Shown here: one piece after another, positions 57,210-63,999 of the stretch | Layout: each line of letters begins with the position of its first letter | Position numbering within the stretch: position 1 is the first letter of the stretch | IMG/VR virus record: IMGVR_UViG_3300009184_003751 | Span: 22,473 to 86,472 of that record | Direction: 5' to 3' (one strand) | Source of the DNA: a virus | DNA length: 64,000 nt | Program-made: the position numbers and the translations under genes | Notes under the pieces: model-generated | Told to the model about the DNA's origin: nothing | Databases searched by the model: none | The model's input: only the letters and a program-made list of their open reading frames with translations

Positions 57210-57775
57210 TGGCATTATCTGATTTTTTAACGAACTTACAGAACGCCGGAAAAGATCTAATTTCGTCGTCTAAACAATCTGAAGAATGGTATAAAAATAA
57301 GATCACCGATGTTGTTAAGAAAGACCCATCGAAACTTTTTAAAAAATACGCATCGCCTCAAGTTGGAAAAATGTATATTTACGTTTACGACCCAAAGCAT
57401 AAAGATACGTTACCGTTTTATGATATGTTTCCTTTGGTAATCCCAGTACAACCTTACCCCGACGGTTTCCTTGGTATAAACTTACACTACTTGCCCCCAG
57501 GAGCAAGAGTTCAACTGTTAAATGCATTGATAAATATTGCTGGTAATGATAGAGTAGAAGACACCGTTAAGTTTAATTTATCTTATGACCTATTGAGAAA
57601 ATATGCTAATCAATTCCCAGGAGCGAAAGCTTGTGTAAAGAGATATCTATTTGAACACGTTAGAAGCTCTTTTCATTACGTTGAACCTACTGATTGGGAA
57701 AAAGTCGTTTCAATGCCGCTTCAAAAATGGAAAGTAAACCCAGATAAAAAATACGCTGGTTCGCCACCTTATTAG
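57209..57775 (+). CDS. conserved T4-like protein of unknown function
   Basis: This 188 aa protein contains QVGKMYIYVYDPKHKDTLPF, YDMFPLVIPVQPYPDGFLGI and NLHYLPPGARVQLLNALINI, ending with CVKRYLFEHVRSSFHYVEPT. This Y-D...LPxYDxFPL...GxNLHYLP pattern is widespread in T4-like and some other large phages, and the gene usually sits among head or tail completion genes, but I cannot give a proven function. It might be a packaged or hub-associated protein. It is coupled to gp4 by a TAATG overlap and precedes the gp54-like gene by eight bases. Confidence 0.7.
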   Translation: MALSDFLTNLQNAGKDLISSSKQSEEWYKNKITDVVKKDPSKLFKKYASPQVGKMYIYVYDPKHKDTLPFYDMFPLVIPVQPYPDGFLGINLHYLPPGARVQLLNALINIAGNDRVEDTVKFNLSYDLLRKYANQFPGAKACVKRYLFEHVRSSFHYVEPTDWEKVVSMPLQKWKVNPDKKYAGSPPY

Positions 57776-57783
57776 GAATAAAA

Positions 57784-58428
57784 ATGCCTTTTAACATAAA
57801 CGCTCTAAAAGCAAATATAGAAGATTTTGGTTATTTAAAAAATAATCAATATCAAGTTTTCATTAGCCCTCCGAAAGTGCTATTCAGTACTTCTTTGGCT
57901 AATTCCACAGGGTTTAGAACATTAAACCAACTTTCTAGAATACAAACTTTTAGAATAGATCAAGTTAAGGCTCCTGGAATTTCTTTACTTTCGGCTGACA
58001 TCAATCGTTATGGCGTTGGTACATCAAATAAGCATCCTTTCAATGCGCAGTTTAATGAAATTACATTTTCTGTATTAAATGATGAACAAGCTGAAATTTG
58101 GCAATATTGGTATCAGTGGATAAAATCTATTTACGATTTTACAGGCTCCGAAGATAATGGGTTCGGAGAAATAAATGCTATGCCAACATTTACATCAGGT
58201 TACAAAGATCACTATCAAACTACGATTCAAATAGTTGTTTATAATTCGTATGGCGAAGTAGCACAAAGAATCAATTTGTATGAAGCTTTTCCTGTTGCTT
58301 TAAGAGAAGTACCTTTAGCTTGGGCTGATAATAACACCTTGATGAAGATTAACGTTTCTATCACTTATTCTCATTTCACAATGGTTAGTTCCGAATTAAC
58401 TTTACCAGCTTCGATTTTCGTCGTTTAA
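57784..58428 (+). CDS. 54: gp54-like baseplate tail tube initiator
   Basis: This 214 aa protein begins PFNINALKANIEDFGYLKNN, close to the tail tube protein gp19 (MPFNISAFKTN), and keeps its strand pattern: IQTFRIDQVKAPGISLLSAD, FNEITFSVLNDEQAEIWQYW and VALREVPLAWADNNTLMKIN. In T4 gp54 (320 aa) has a tube-like fold and starts tube polymerisation on gp48. This one is shorter and could also be another tube-fold ring protein, so the name rests on fold and context. AGGAA precedes the ATG. Confidence 0.75.
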   Translation: MPFNINALKANIEDFGYLKNNQYQVFISPPKVLFSTSLANSTGFRTLNQLSRIQTFRIDQVKAPGISLLSADINRYGVGTSNKHPFNAQFNEITFSVLNDEQAEIWQYWYQWIKSIYDFTGSEDNGFGEINAMPTFTSGYKDHYQTTIQIVVYNSYGEVAQRINLYEAFPVALREVPLAWADNNTLMKINVSITYSHFTMVSSELTLPASIFVV

Positions 58429-58453
58429 CGTATTTTTATAATGGAGATATTTT

Positions 58454-59167
58454 ATGTCAAATTTGCCAAAAATTGACTATCCGATTTACAACTTTAAAGT
58501 ACCATCTTTAGGAAACAACTATAAGTTTAGACCTTTCCTTGTTAAAGAAGAAAAACTACTTCTTATGGCAAAAGAAAGCGATAACCCTTCTGATATTTTG
58601 TCTGCTATTAAGCAAATTATCAATAACTGTATCATGGATACGAAACTTGATATTGATAGGCTTGCTATTTTTGATTTAGAATATCTTTTTTTGAAGTTAA
58701 GAGCGGTTTCTATCGATAATATTGCTAAAGTCGCTTATAAAGATTTTGAAGACGAAAAAATTTATGAGTTCGACGTTGATTTAAATTCTATAGAAGTTGT
58801 TTTTCCGAAAAATATTGAAAATAACATAAAAATTACTGAAAAATCAGGTATCGTTATGAAGTATCCTTCGTCAACTTTATATGATGACAAAGAGTTTTTA
58901 AATTCTGAAAAAGAATACATGTTCGAACTCATAATTCGTTGCATTGATAAGATATATTATGAGGATGAAATTTACGAATCAAGCAATTACTCTAAAAACG
59001 AACTTAGCGAATTTTTAGAAAACTTAAGCATGAAAGTTTTTGAAGATGTTCAAAAGTTTTTAGTAAATGTACCTAAAATTGAACATAAAATTCAGTATAA
59101 AAACTCTTTAGAAAACGATAGAGAAATAGTGTTGAGCTCGTTAAACGATTTTTTTACATGGCGCTGA
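58454..59167 (+). CDS. 26: gp26 baseplate hub assembly protein / tail assembly chaperone
   Basis: This 237 aa protein (T4 gp26 is 208 aa) has the start SNLPKIDYPIYNFKVPSLGN with NYKFRPFLVKEEKLLLMAKE and AIKQIINNCIMDTKLDIDRL, which is characteristic of gp26. NEKEYMFELIIRCIDKIYYE-type sequence follows later. Its last sense codons are AAC GAT TTT TTT ACA TGG CGC, and the T-run is a slippery site for a -1 shift into the following 59-codon frame. In many tailed phages the gene at this place gives two chaperone forms by frameshifting. GGAGAT precedes the start. Confidence 0.88.
   Translation: MSNLPKIDYPIYNFKVPSLGNNYKFRPFLVKEEKLLLMAKESDNPSDILSAIKQIINNCIMDTKLDIDRLAIFDLEYLFLKLRAVSIDNIAKVAYKDFEDEKIYEFDVDLNSIEVVFPKNIENNIKITEKSGIVMKYPSSTLYDDKEFLNSEKEYMFELIIRCIDKIYYEDEIYESSNYSKNELSEFLENLSMKVFEDVQKFLVNVPKIEHKIQYKNSLENDREIVLSSLNDFFTWR
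59149..59155 (+). promoter_or_regulatory. predicted -1 ribosomal frameshift site U UUU UUU in gp26
   Basis: The heptamer T TTT TTT is in the correct phase (X XXY YYZ) of the gp26 frame, four codons before its stop. A -1 slip reads on through TAC ATG GCG into the small downstream frame to 59337. P2 uses T TTT TTG for its tail chaperone E/E'. No independent ribosome-binding site precedes the inner ATG. Confidence 0.6.
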
Positions 59168-59337
59168 ACCATAATTCGTTGGAAAACTACTATACAACGA
59201 TATTTTCTTTGGTTCAGCATCATAAATATTCAATTAGTGAATTGGAAAATTTGATCCCTTTCGAAAGAGATCTTTATACAGAAATGTTAATGAATTACCT
59301 TAAAAAATTAGAAGAAAAACAAAACAAAAGTGGTTAA
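59158..59337 (+). CDS. frameshift extension of gp26 (gp51 position), 59 aa
   Basis: The frame from ATG at 59158 encodes MALNHNSLENYYTTIFSLVQ, then HHKYSISELENLIPFERDLY, TEMLMNYLKKLEEKQNKSG. The IPFERDLYTEMLMNYLKK helix is typical of C-terminal extensions of tail assembly chaperones. It overlaps gp26 by ten bases in the -1 frame and has no SD sequence, so it is probably made mainly as a gp26 fusion of about 293 aa. In T4, gp51 follows gp26 here, but no similarity to that 249 aa protein is claimed. Confidence 0.65.
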   Translation: MALNHNSLENYYTTIFSLVQHHKYSISELENLIPFERDLYTEMLMNYLKKLEEKQNKSG

Positions 59338-59341
59338 TTAA

Positions 59342-61303
59342 ATGGCTGAAGTCCAAAACTCACTATTAAGTAGATTTTTAACATCTATGAATAGATCGCA
59401 TGGTGATTTTCGAAAAAGCGCCAACGATAATAATAGAGATATATCTAAAATAGTGAAAGATATATCTGGTGTTTTTTCTAGCCATAAATCTAGCTTTAAC
59501 GAATTATCTTCCGCATTAAGCGAAGTTCAAAGTCATTCTGCTCAATCAGCTGCGAAAATAGATTCGACTAATGGATTATTACAACAATCTATTAGCATAC
59601 AAAATAGTATGCTTGCTGAATTAAGAAGCTTAACATCTTATTTGAAATCATCTAAAAGTGCTGGTGGTGCAAGCGGTCAAGACAATACTGGTCTTTTGGA
59701 TAAATTATTACCAGGAGCTGGATTAGGAAAATGGGCTAAAGGTTTAGCAGGGTTAACTCTTGGCGCTGGAGCGCTCGGTCTCGGTTATTTAAACAGCGAC
59801 AAAAGCGGTGGCGCTGGCTATAATGTAGTTGGTGGAACTGAAGACCAAAAAGTAGATGCTGCTTTACAAACTATTAGAGGAAAGGAATCTGGCGGTAATT
59901 ATGCAACAACCAGTTTCGCCGAAGGAAAAGGTTCTACTGCTTCTGGTGGTTATCAGTTTACAGATTCAACTTGGCAAGCTCAAGCTAAAAAAGCTGGTGT
60001 AGATATAGAACAATATAAAAGAGCAAAAGATGCTCCACCAGAAGTTCAAGATCAAGTAGCTAGGTTTTATGTTAAAGATATTTTATCAAGAAATAACGGC
60101 GATGTATCTGCTATACCTAGAGAATGGTATACTGGCAATTCTGCAGGAAAGATGTCAGATAAAGCCATAGAGATAAATCGTGGTCTTACTCCAGAAAAAT
60201 ATACTCAAGATTGGATGCAAAAGTTTAGTCAAAATGCATCTGGTATGGGAATGACAGTTACAGGAGGTCAAACTTCAGGAAACCAAGGTTCTGACCCGCA
60301 TTCTCAAGGTGGAATTAAAGTTGGCGGAGAAGGTGCTGGTTCTCAAAATGGCATGACAACATTGAGATCGCCAAGTGGAGTCTCTTATACTGTTAATGAA
60401 AAATATGCTCAAAATTTTAAAGGATTCGTTGACGAACTAGAAGCTTCTGGGTATAAAATTAAATCAGTAAGTAGCTATAGACCTGGATCGACGATAGCTG
60501 GTACAGGTCGACCAAGTTTCCATTCTCAGGGTATGGCTATTGATATCAACCCTAGCGAAAACCCACATACATTCCCTGGCCAACCAAATTATGGTAAAAC
60601 TGATATGCCAGCTAATGTTGGCGCTATAGCAGCAAAATATGGATTAGGTTGGGGTGGTAATTGGCAAAGTAGCAAAGATACGATGCATTTTTCCGCAGGG
60701 GCATCTGAAGGAGCCGAAGCTGGTGGTAAAATGGATCATTCTCATACAGCTAGTAGAGGCGGGATGGGAGAAGGTATGATGCCTGGTGTTATGGGCGTCG
60801 GTCCGATGGGAATGGGTATGGGTCCTATGGGTATGATGCCTGGTATGGGAATGCCTCAAATGGGTATGATGCCAATGGGTCGACCAATGGATAATCTTAC
60901 TGGCGCAGGGATGATGCTTGGTGGCGCTTTTGGAGGCGGTCAAGGAGCTATGATCGGTGGGTTAGCAGGAATGGCTTTAGGAGCTATAGGAAGTATCTTT
61001 TCCCCTGACGAACGTTCTGGGGGAGAATATGCTAGAAGAGATCAAGAAGTTAATAGAAGAACAAATCAAATCAATGCTATAAATGAATCTGCCGAAGAAA
61101 GAGAAGCATTATCTCAAAGACAATTAAGAAATGCTTCTGAAAAAAGAAACGCTCGAGAACAGTCGGATGTTGTTAATAATCAATTTAACGTCGCTGGTCA
61201 ACGTTCTGATTATAATTCTGATACAAATGCCAAGGCTTCGTGGTGGGCAGATTTATCTAGAGCTTTTCCTGAATTACAAAGCGCTGTCAAATTTAGTGCA
61301 TAA
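59342..61303 (+). CDS. virion peptidoglycan hydrolase with transglycosylase and M15 peptidase domains
   Basis: This encodes 653 aa. Residues 1-105 are helical. Residues 165-295 form a lysozyme/transglycosylase-like domain with catalytic E182 in RGKESGGNY and the SGGYQFTDSTWQ block (201-212). Residues 345-452 are an M15/VanY-type peptidase: SFHSQGMAIDI (H394, D401) and DTMHF (D446, H449). Residues 473-516 are extremely Met/Gly-rich, 527-550 form a glycine zipper, and the tail is polar helical. It follows the tail-chaperone pair, where many tailed phages encode the tape measure or hub lysin. It likely opens the peptidoglycan during DNA entry. The ribosome-binding site is weak (AGTGG). Confidence 0.85.
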   Translation: MAEVQNSLLSRFLTSMNRSHGDFRKSANDNNRDISKIVKDISGVFSSHKSSFNELSSALSEVQSHSAQSAAKIDSTNGLLQQSISIQNSMLAELRSLTSYLKSSKSAGGASGQDNTGLLDKLLPGAGLGKWAKGLAGLTLGAGALGLGYLNSDKSGGAGYNVVGGTEDQKVDAALQTIRGKESGGNYATTSFAEGKGSTASGGYQFTDSTWQAQAKKAGVDIEQYKRAKDAPPEVQDQVARFYVKDILSRNNGDVSAIPREWYTGNSAGKMSDKAIEINRGLTPEKYTQDWMQKFSQNASGMGMTVTGGQTSGNQGSDPHSQGGIKVGGEGAGSQNGMTTLRSPSGVSYTVNEKYAQNFKGFVDELEASGYKIKSVSSYRPGSTIAGTGRPSFHSQGMAIDINPSENPHTFPGQPNYGKTDMPANVGAIAAKYGLGWGGNWQSSKDTMHFSAGASEGAEAGGKMDHSHTASRGGMGEGMMPGVMGVGPMGMGMGPMGMMPGMGMPQMGMMPMGRPMDNLTGAGMMLGGAFGGGQGAMIGGLAGMALGAIGSIFSPDERSGGEYARRDQEVNRRTNQINAINESAEEREALSQRQLRNASEKRNAREQSDVVNNQFNVAGQRSDYNSDTNAKASWWADLSRAFPELQSAVKFSA

Positions 61304-61327
61304 AAAAAGGGAGCCGAAGCTCCCTTT
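61302..61327 (-). terminator. strong terminator after gp32 (bidirectional)
   Basis: On the minus strand GGGAGC and GCTCCC pair over a TTCG loop and are followed by seven T residues, one of the best terminators possible, right after gp32. On the plus strand the same hairpin ends in CTTTCTC and may help stop the lysin transcript. It separates the convergent genes. Confidence 0.92.
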
Positions 61328-61333
61328 CTCATA

Positions 61334-62242
61334 TTAGCTAGCAGCGAGCTTTTTGAAAAACTCCAAAGACTCTTCATCTTCGTCTTCATCAGCAGCCGCA
61401 TACTTAGGAGCAGCTGCAGCCTTTTGCTGCGGAGCTTCTTCAGTACGAGCCCAAGGAAGATCCTGTTCTTCAGCACGCTGAATCTTTTCAGCGTTAGGAT
61501 TTTCACCAAGAGCCTTATTGAGACGAGCCTTAAGTTCGTCGTAGCTCTTGAAGTTCTTAGGGTCAAGAAACTCCTGAAGAGAGTGTTCTGACTGCCAAAC
61601 CTTTTCGAGCTGCTCGTCGTCAGCAAGAAGAGGCTTAGAAGCTTCGAACTCAGACTTATCATAATTACGATAGCCTTCAACGTTACGAATCTTCAACTTG
61701 AAGTTAGCACCAGCCCAAAGATCAAAAGGATTGACTGCTTCTTCATCAGCGAACTGAGGATTCATTGCCTCGTTCAACTTATCGAAAATCTTCTTTCCGT
61801 ACTTGTAAAGGAAAACCTTACCTTCGTTAGCAGGGTTACCAGAATCGGAAACAACATAGATATTGCTGACGAAATGAAGGCGACGCTTCTGCTTACGAGC
61901 AATTTCCTTGTTAGCTTCAATGCCAGAGTTCCAAAGCTTTGAATTATATTCAGAAACTGGATCTTGCTTACCGATAGTGGTCAAAGAATTTTCGATATAC
62001 CAACCACCTGTTCCTTGAAAACCATGGTCAAATATACGAACGAAAGGAACATCTTCATTTGGGGGAGCAGGAAGAAAACGGATGACGGCGTAACCATTGC
62101 CAGCCTTATCAACCGTAGCAGTCCAGAAACGATCATCTGAACCCTTTGACTCTGTATTACCATTTACCTTGGTAAGTTCGGCAGTAAGAGCTTCGAGAGA
62201 CTTCTTACCAGACATTGCCTTAAGCTTAGAAAAATCTACCAT
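61334..62242 (-). CDS. 32: gp32 single-stranded DNA-binding protein
   Basis: This 302 aa protein (T4 gp32 is 301 aa) coats single-stranded DNA and coordinates replication and recombination proteins. FWTATVDKAGNGYAVIRFLP, FQGTGGWYIENSLTTIGKQD, VFLYKYGKKIFDKLNEAMNP and FKLKIRNVEGYRNYDKSEFE are diagnostic of the OB-fold core. The N-terminal basic patch (KLKAMSGKKSLEAL) is for cooperativity and the acidic C-terminus (DEDEDEESLEFF) for protein contacts. The Zn-binding His/Cys cluster of T4 gp32 is absent: the region has no cysteine. The ordered leader upstream suggests autoregulation. Confidence 0.97.
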   Translation of the reverse strand: MVDFSKLKAMSGKKSLEALTAELTKVNGNTESKGSDDRFWTATVDKAGNGYAVIRFLPAPPNEDVPFVRIFDHGFQGTGGWYIENSLTTIGKQDPVSEYNSKLWNSGIEANKEIARKQKRRLHFVSNIYVVSDSGNPANEGKVFLYKYGKKIFDKLNEAMNPQFADEEAVNPFDLWAGANFKLKIRNVEGYRNYDKSEFEASKPLLADDEQLEKVWQSEHSLQEFLDPKNFKSYDELKARLNKALGENPNAEKIQRAEEQDLPWARTEEAPQQKAAAAPKYAAADEDEDEESLEFFKKLAAS

Positions 62243-62250
62243 TTATATTC

Positions 62251-62290
62251 TCCGTATGTTTTGTATGACAGTGTATGACGTTGTATGATG
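62251..62290 (-). repeat. four 10-base repeats in the gp32 leader
   Basis: Read on plus, four successive decamers share GTATG(A): tccGTATGtt, ttGTATGAca, gtGTATGAcg, ttGTATGAtg, starting at 62251, 62261, 62271 and 62281. They fill the leader between the 5' hairpin and the gp32 ribosome-binding site (GGAGAA). Confidence 0.8.
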
Positions 62291-62303
62291 AGCTCAATGC
62301 TCA
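62289..62303 (-). promoter_or_regulatory. 5' hairpin of the gp32 mRNA
   Basis: TGAGC and GCTCA pair over a five-base loop, within about 17 bases of the predicted transcription start. In T4 a folded element at the 5' end of gene 32 mRNA nucleates gp32 binding for translational repression. The analogy is inferred. Confidence 0.5.
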
Positions 62304-62312
62304 ACATTATTT

Positions 62313-62340
62313 AGTATACCCTATTCTTCAAAATAGTCAA
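62313..62340 (-). promoter_or_regulatory. sigma70-like promoter for gp32
   Basis: On the minus strand TTGACT (62335-62340), a 16-base spacer and TATACT (62313-62318), inside the 3' end of gp59. Predicted start is near 62306, giving a leader of about 65 bases. Confidence 0.7.
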
Positions 62341-62905
62341 GGACAATCTTTTTCAATTTATCCTTATCACATTTGATGAAGGGAGAGTACTTCTCAACCT
62401 TGGTTTTAAGGTTATCCCAAACCAAGTCGTATTGCATCTTAGAATCCCAGTAACTTTTCGCACCAGAAAATTCGAGAAGCAAACAGAAAGTTTCTAAGCT
62501 GATTTGCTTACCTAGAAACAATTTCAAAAGAATCGGGTGTTCGTTATTCTTACAGATAAAGTTTTCATTGAAATTAGAATCTAATTGATTCAATTCGCTT
62601 TTGAAAACATAACTCAAACTCTGTTGGCGCTTGAGCCAATCCTTGTAAGTTTTTTCTGCAGTTTCGCTATACGCAAGTTCGCGGATCCAAGACTTTTCAT
62701 TATCCGAAAGATTCGCGATAAGAAAGTTATGGACGTCTGGATGCTTGGCTAGTTTTTGAAAGAATAACTTATCTTTACGAACTTCAAAGGAGGAAGGCTT
62801 TAACCTTGACTGTCCATTATATTTGAAGTAATCATAAGACGGTTTTGTAAAGTGGTTTTTAAGAGCCACGTACTCTTTGTAACATTCAAAAGCTGACATA
62901 CTCAT
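62321..62905 (-). CDS. 59: gp59 loader of the gp41 helicase
   Basis: This 194 aa protein (T4 gp59 is 217 aa) loads the replicative helicase onto gp32-coated DNA. The start SMSAFECYKEYVALKNHFTK, then SYDYFKYNGQSRLKPSSFEV and RKDKLFFQKLAKHPDVHNFL, is the typical gp59 N-terminal domain. It is directly upstream of gp32, as in T4. The start overlaps the metalloprotease stop as ATGA. Confidence 0.92.
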   Translation of the reverse strand: MSMSAFECYKEYVALKNHFTKPSYDYFKYNGQSRLKPSSFEVRKDKLFFQKLAKHPDVHNFLIANLSDNEKSWIRELAYSETAEKTYKDWLKRQQSLSYVFKSELNQLDSNFNENFICKNNEHPILLKLFLGKQISLETFCLLLEFSGAKSYWDSKMQYDLVWDNLKTKVEKYSPFIKCDKDKLKKIVLDYFEE

Positions 62906-63351
62906 TTCTTCATTTGTTCTACAAACCTAATATATAAACCTTTTTCGCGCCCATGCGCTTCTATTTCCCATGGATGATCCCAGTAATCAACTTCGTTAGG
63001 ATCGATAATCTCACCCTTCCATTTACTCTTATGAACCTTTAAGTAATCTTTAAGTTCACCTTTAGCATATTGCTTGACATGAACCATCTCGTGGGCGAGG
63101 GCTAATAACATAGCCGACTTAGAAAGTTTCTTATCTATCGTTATTATAAAATCTCTAGAACGATGGTTTTCGAACTCCCATTCGCAAAAAGCATATTCAT
63201 TGCTATTCGCTTTAAACGTTTCGAAGTTAATCGTTATTTCTAGCTTGTGATAGAGGGTTTCGCCGAGCAGTTGACGACCATAAAACTTAACTGCTTCTTT
63301 ACACAGTTTTATTGGAACCTTTGATGGTTTACCTGACGCTCTGACGTACAT
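62902..63351 (-). CDS. zinc metalloprotease of SprT-like type
   Basis: This encodes 149 aa from the ATG at 63351, chosen because GGAGG lies seven bases upstream; a longer frame overlapping gp33 is unlikely. LAHEMVHVKQYAKGEL carries the HExxH zinc motif, and YWDHPWEIEAHGRE supplies a downstream acidic ligand (E in HPWEIEA). This is the zincin layout of small SprT-like peptidases found in many phages. SprT family enzymes can remove DNA-protein crosslinks, which would fit a replication operon, but the target is unknown. It lies between gp33 and gp59 with overlapping or near-overlapping ends. Confidence 0.75.
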   Translation of the reverse strand: MYVRASGKPSKVPIKLCKEAVKFYGRQLLGETLYHKLEITINFETFKANSNEYAFCEWEFENHRSRDFIITIDKKLSKSAMLLALAHEMVHVKQYAKGELKDYLKVHKSKWKGEIIDPNEVDYWDHPWEIEAHGREKGLYIRFVEQMKK

Positions 63352-63382
63352 CGCAGCCCCTCCGCCCAATCTCCAATATTTA

Positions 63383-63598
63383 TTATAGAGGCAACCTTGC
63401 TCCACGCTTTAGGACATTTAAATTTTCAGCTTCAGCTTGAATTTTAGCCTTCATCGCTGGGTCCTTTTTAATCCAGTAAGCAGCGGATTCTACCTCTAAA
63501 TTATTCTTTTCACACCAAATAACAACAGCGTCGATATAGTCAATATTTTTCGTTCTACAAAGCTTTTCTATTTCTTCAACGAAATTGTTGATGATCAT
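63383..63598 (-). CDS. 33: gp33 late-transcription co-activator
   Basis: This 71 aa protein matches the short gp33 of cyanophage-type phages: FVEEIEKLCRTKNIDYIDAV, VIWCEKNNLEVESAAYWIKK and KIQAEAENLNVLKRGARLPL. T4 gp33 is 112 aa and its C-terminal LDFLL binds the sliding clamp; the short form lacks that ending. gp33 links RNA polymerase with the clamp during late transcription together with gp55, also encoded here. It overlaps the membrane protein gene as ATGA. Confidence 0.85.
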   Translation of the reverse strand: MIINNFVEEIEKLCRTKNIDYIDAVVIWCEKNNLEVESAAYWIKKDPAMKAKIQAEAENLNVLKRGARLPL

Positions 63599-63810
63599 TT
63601 TTCATCCTCTATTTCTACTTCAACGCCTAAGAAGGCAACCCGAAAACCAAGATTGAAAAGCCGCCAATAAAAAACCGAACATATTACAATACCGATAATA
63701 GTATACCAGTAAGTTGTACTTAACAATTGATATACGCCTATAAGGAAAAATTGAGAAATAACCATAAGAAGAATACCCATGGGGAGATCTGTAACAAATT
63801 CAGTTTTCAT
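63595..63810 (-). CDS. small two-helix membrane protein
   Basis: This 71 aa protein has two hydrophobic segments (about 10-30, GILLMVISQFFLIGVYQLL; and 34-52, YWYTIIGIVICSVFYWRLF) joined by a short loop, with a polar acidic end (EVEIEDEK). AAGGAG lies six bases before the ATG. It could be a holin-like or membrane-remodelling protein, but the operon (late transcription, DNA) gives no clear clue. No family recognised. Confidence 0.6.
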   Translation of the reverse strand: MKTEFVTDLPMGILLMVISQFFLIGVYQLLSTTYWYTIIGIVICSVFYWRLFNLGFRVAFLGVEVEIEDEK

Positions 63811-63825
63811 ATATGCTCCTTGAAA

Positions 63826-63917
63826 TGGTAGGGGATGCAGGATTCGAACCTGCTCGAGAACGCTAATCTGGCGCTAGAAGGTTTATAAATCCTCCCTGTG
63901 TACCAACACCATCCCCC
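63826..63917 (-). tRNA. type II tRNA, anticodon uncertain
   Basis: The minus strand folds as a tRNA: acceptor GGGGGAT with ATCCCCT, discriminator A and encoded CCA, a perfect T-arm (GCAGG and CCTGC around TTCGAAT), and a long variable arm (AGCGC paired with GCGTT), the type II form of Leu, Ser or Tyr tRNAs. The D-arm is short. The anticodon stem GGAGG/CCTTC encloses nine bases (ATTTATAAA) instead of seven, so the anticodon is ambiguous (ATA, TAT or TTA reading). It may be degenerate or a specialised tRNA. Confidence 0.75.
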
Positions 63918-63922
63918 ATAAA

Positions 63923-63999
63923 TGGCGATCACTGATGGATTCGAACCATCGACCTACAGATTAGAAGTCTGTTGCTCTATCCAGCTGAGCTAAGTGACC
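63923..63999 (-). tRNA. tRNA-Arg (anticodon TCT)
   Basis: A complete 77-base cloverleaf on the minus strand: acceptor GGTCACT/AGTGATC, D-arm AGCTCAGCTGGATAGAGC, anticodon stem ACAGA/TCTGT with loop CTTCTAA giving anticodon TCT, T-arm GATGG/CCATC around TTCGAAT, discriminator G and encoded CCA. It decodes AGA, a codon favoured by AT-rich phage genes, and thus could supplement a host that uses AGA rarely. It is followed five bases later by the type II tRNA. Confidence 0.97.

Noticed and set aside
57209-57775. Naming the 188 aa protein gp2 (DNA end protector)
   Set aside because: It has a conserved NLHYLP block typical of many T4-like phages, but I could not align it convincingly with T4 gp2 (274 aa), so it is left unnamed.
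58436-58441. TATAAT before gp26 as a sigma70 promoter
   Set aside because: It lies only about ten bases before the GTG/ATG region and overlaps the ribosome-binding site; transcription would start after the Shine-Dalgarno sequence. No matching -35 was seen.
63826-63917. Calling the odd tRNA an ochre suppressor (TTA anticodon)
   Set aside because: That reading needs a pyrimidine after the anticodon and a shifted loop. Many genes here end in TAA as overlapping TAATG junctions, so suppression would be harmful. The anticodon is left undetermined.
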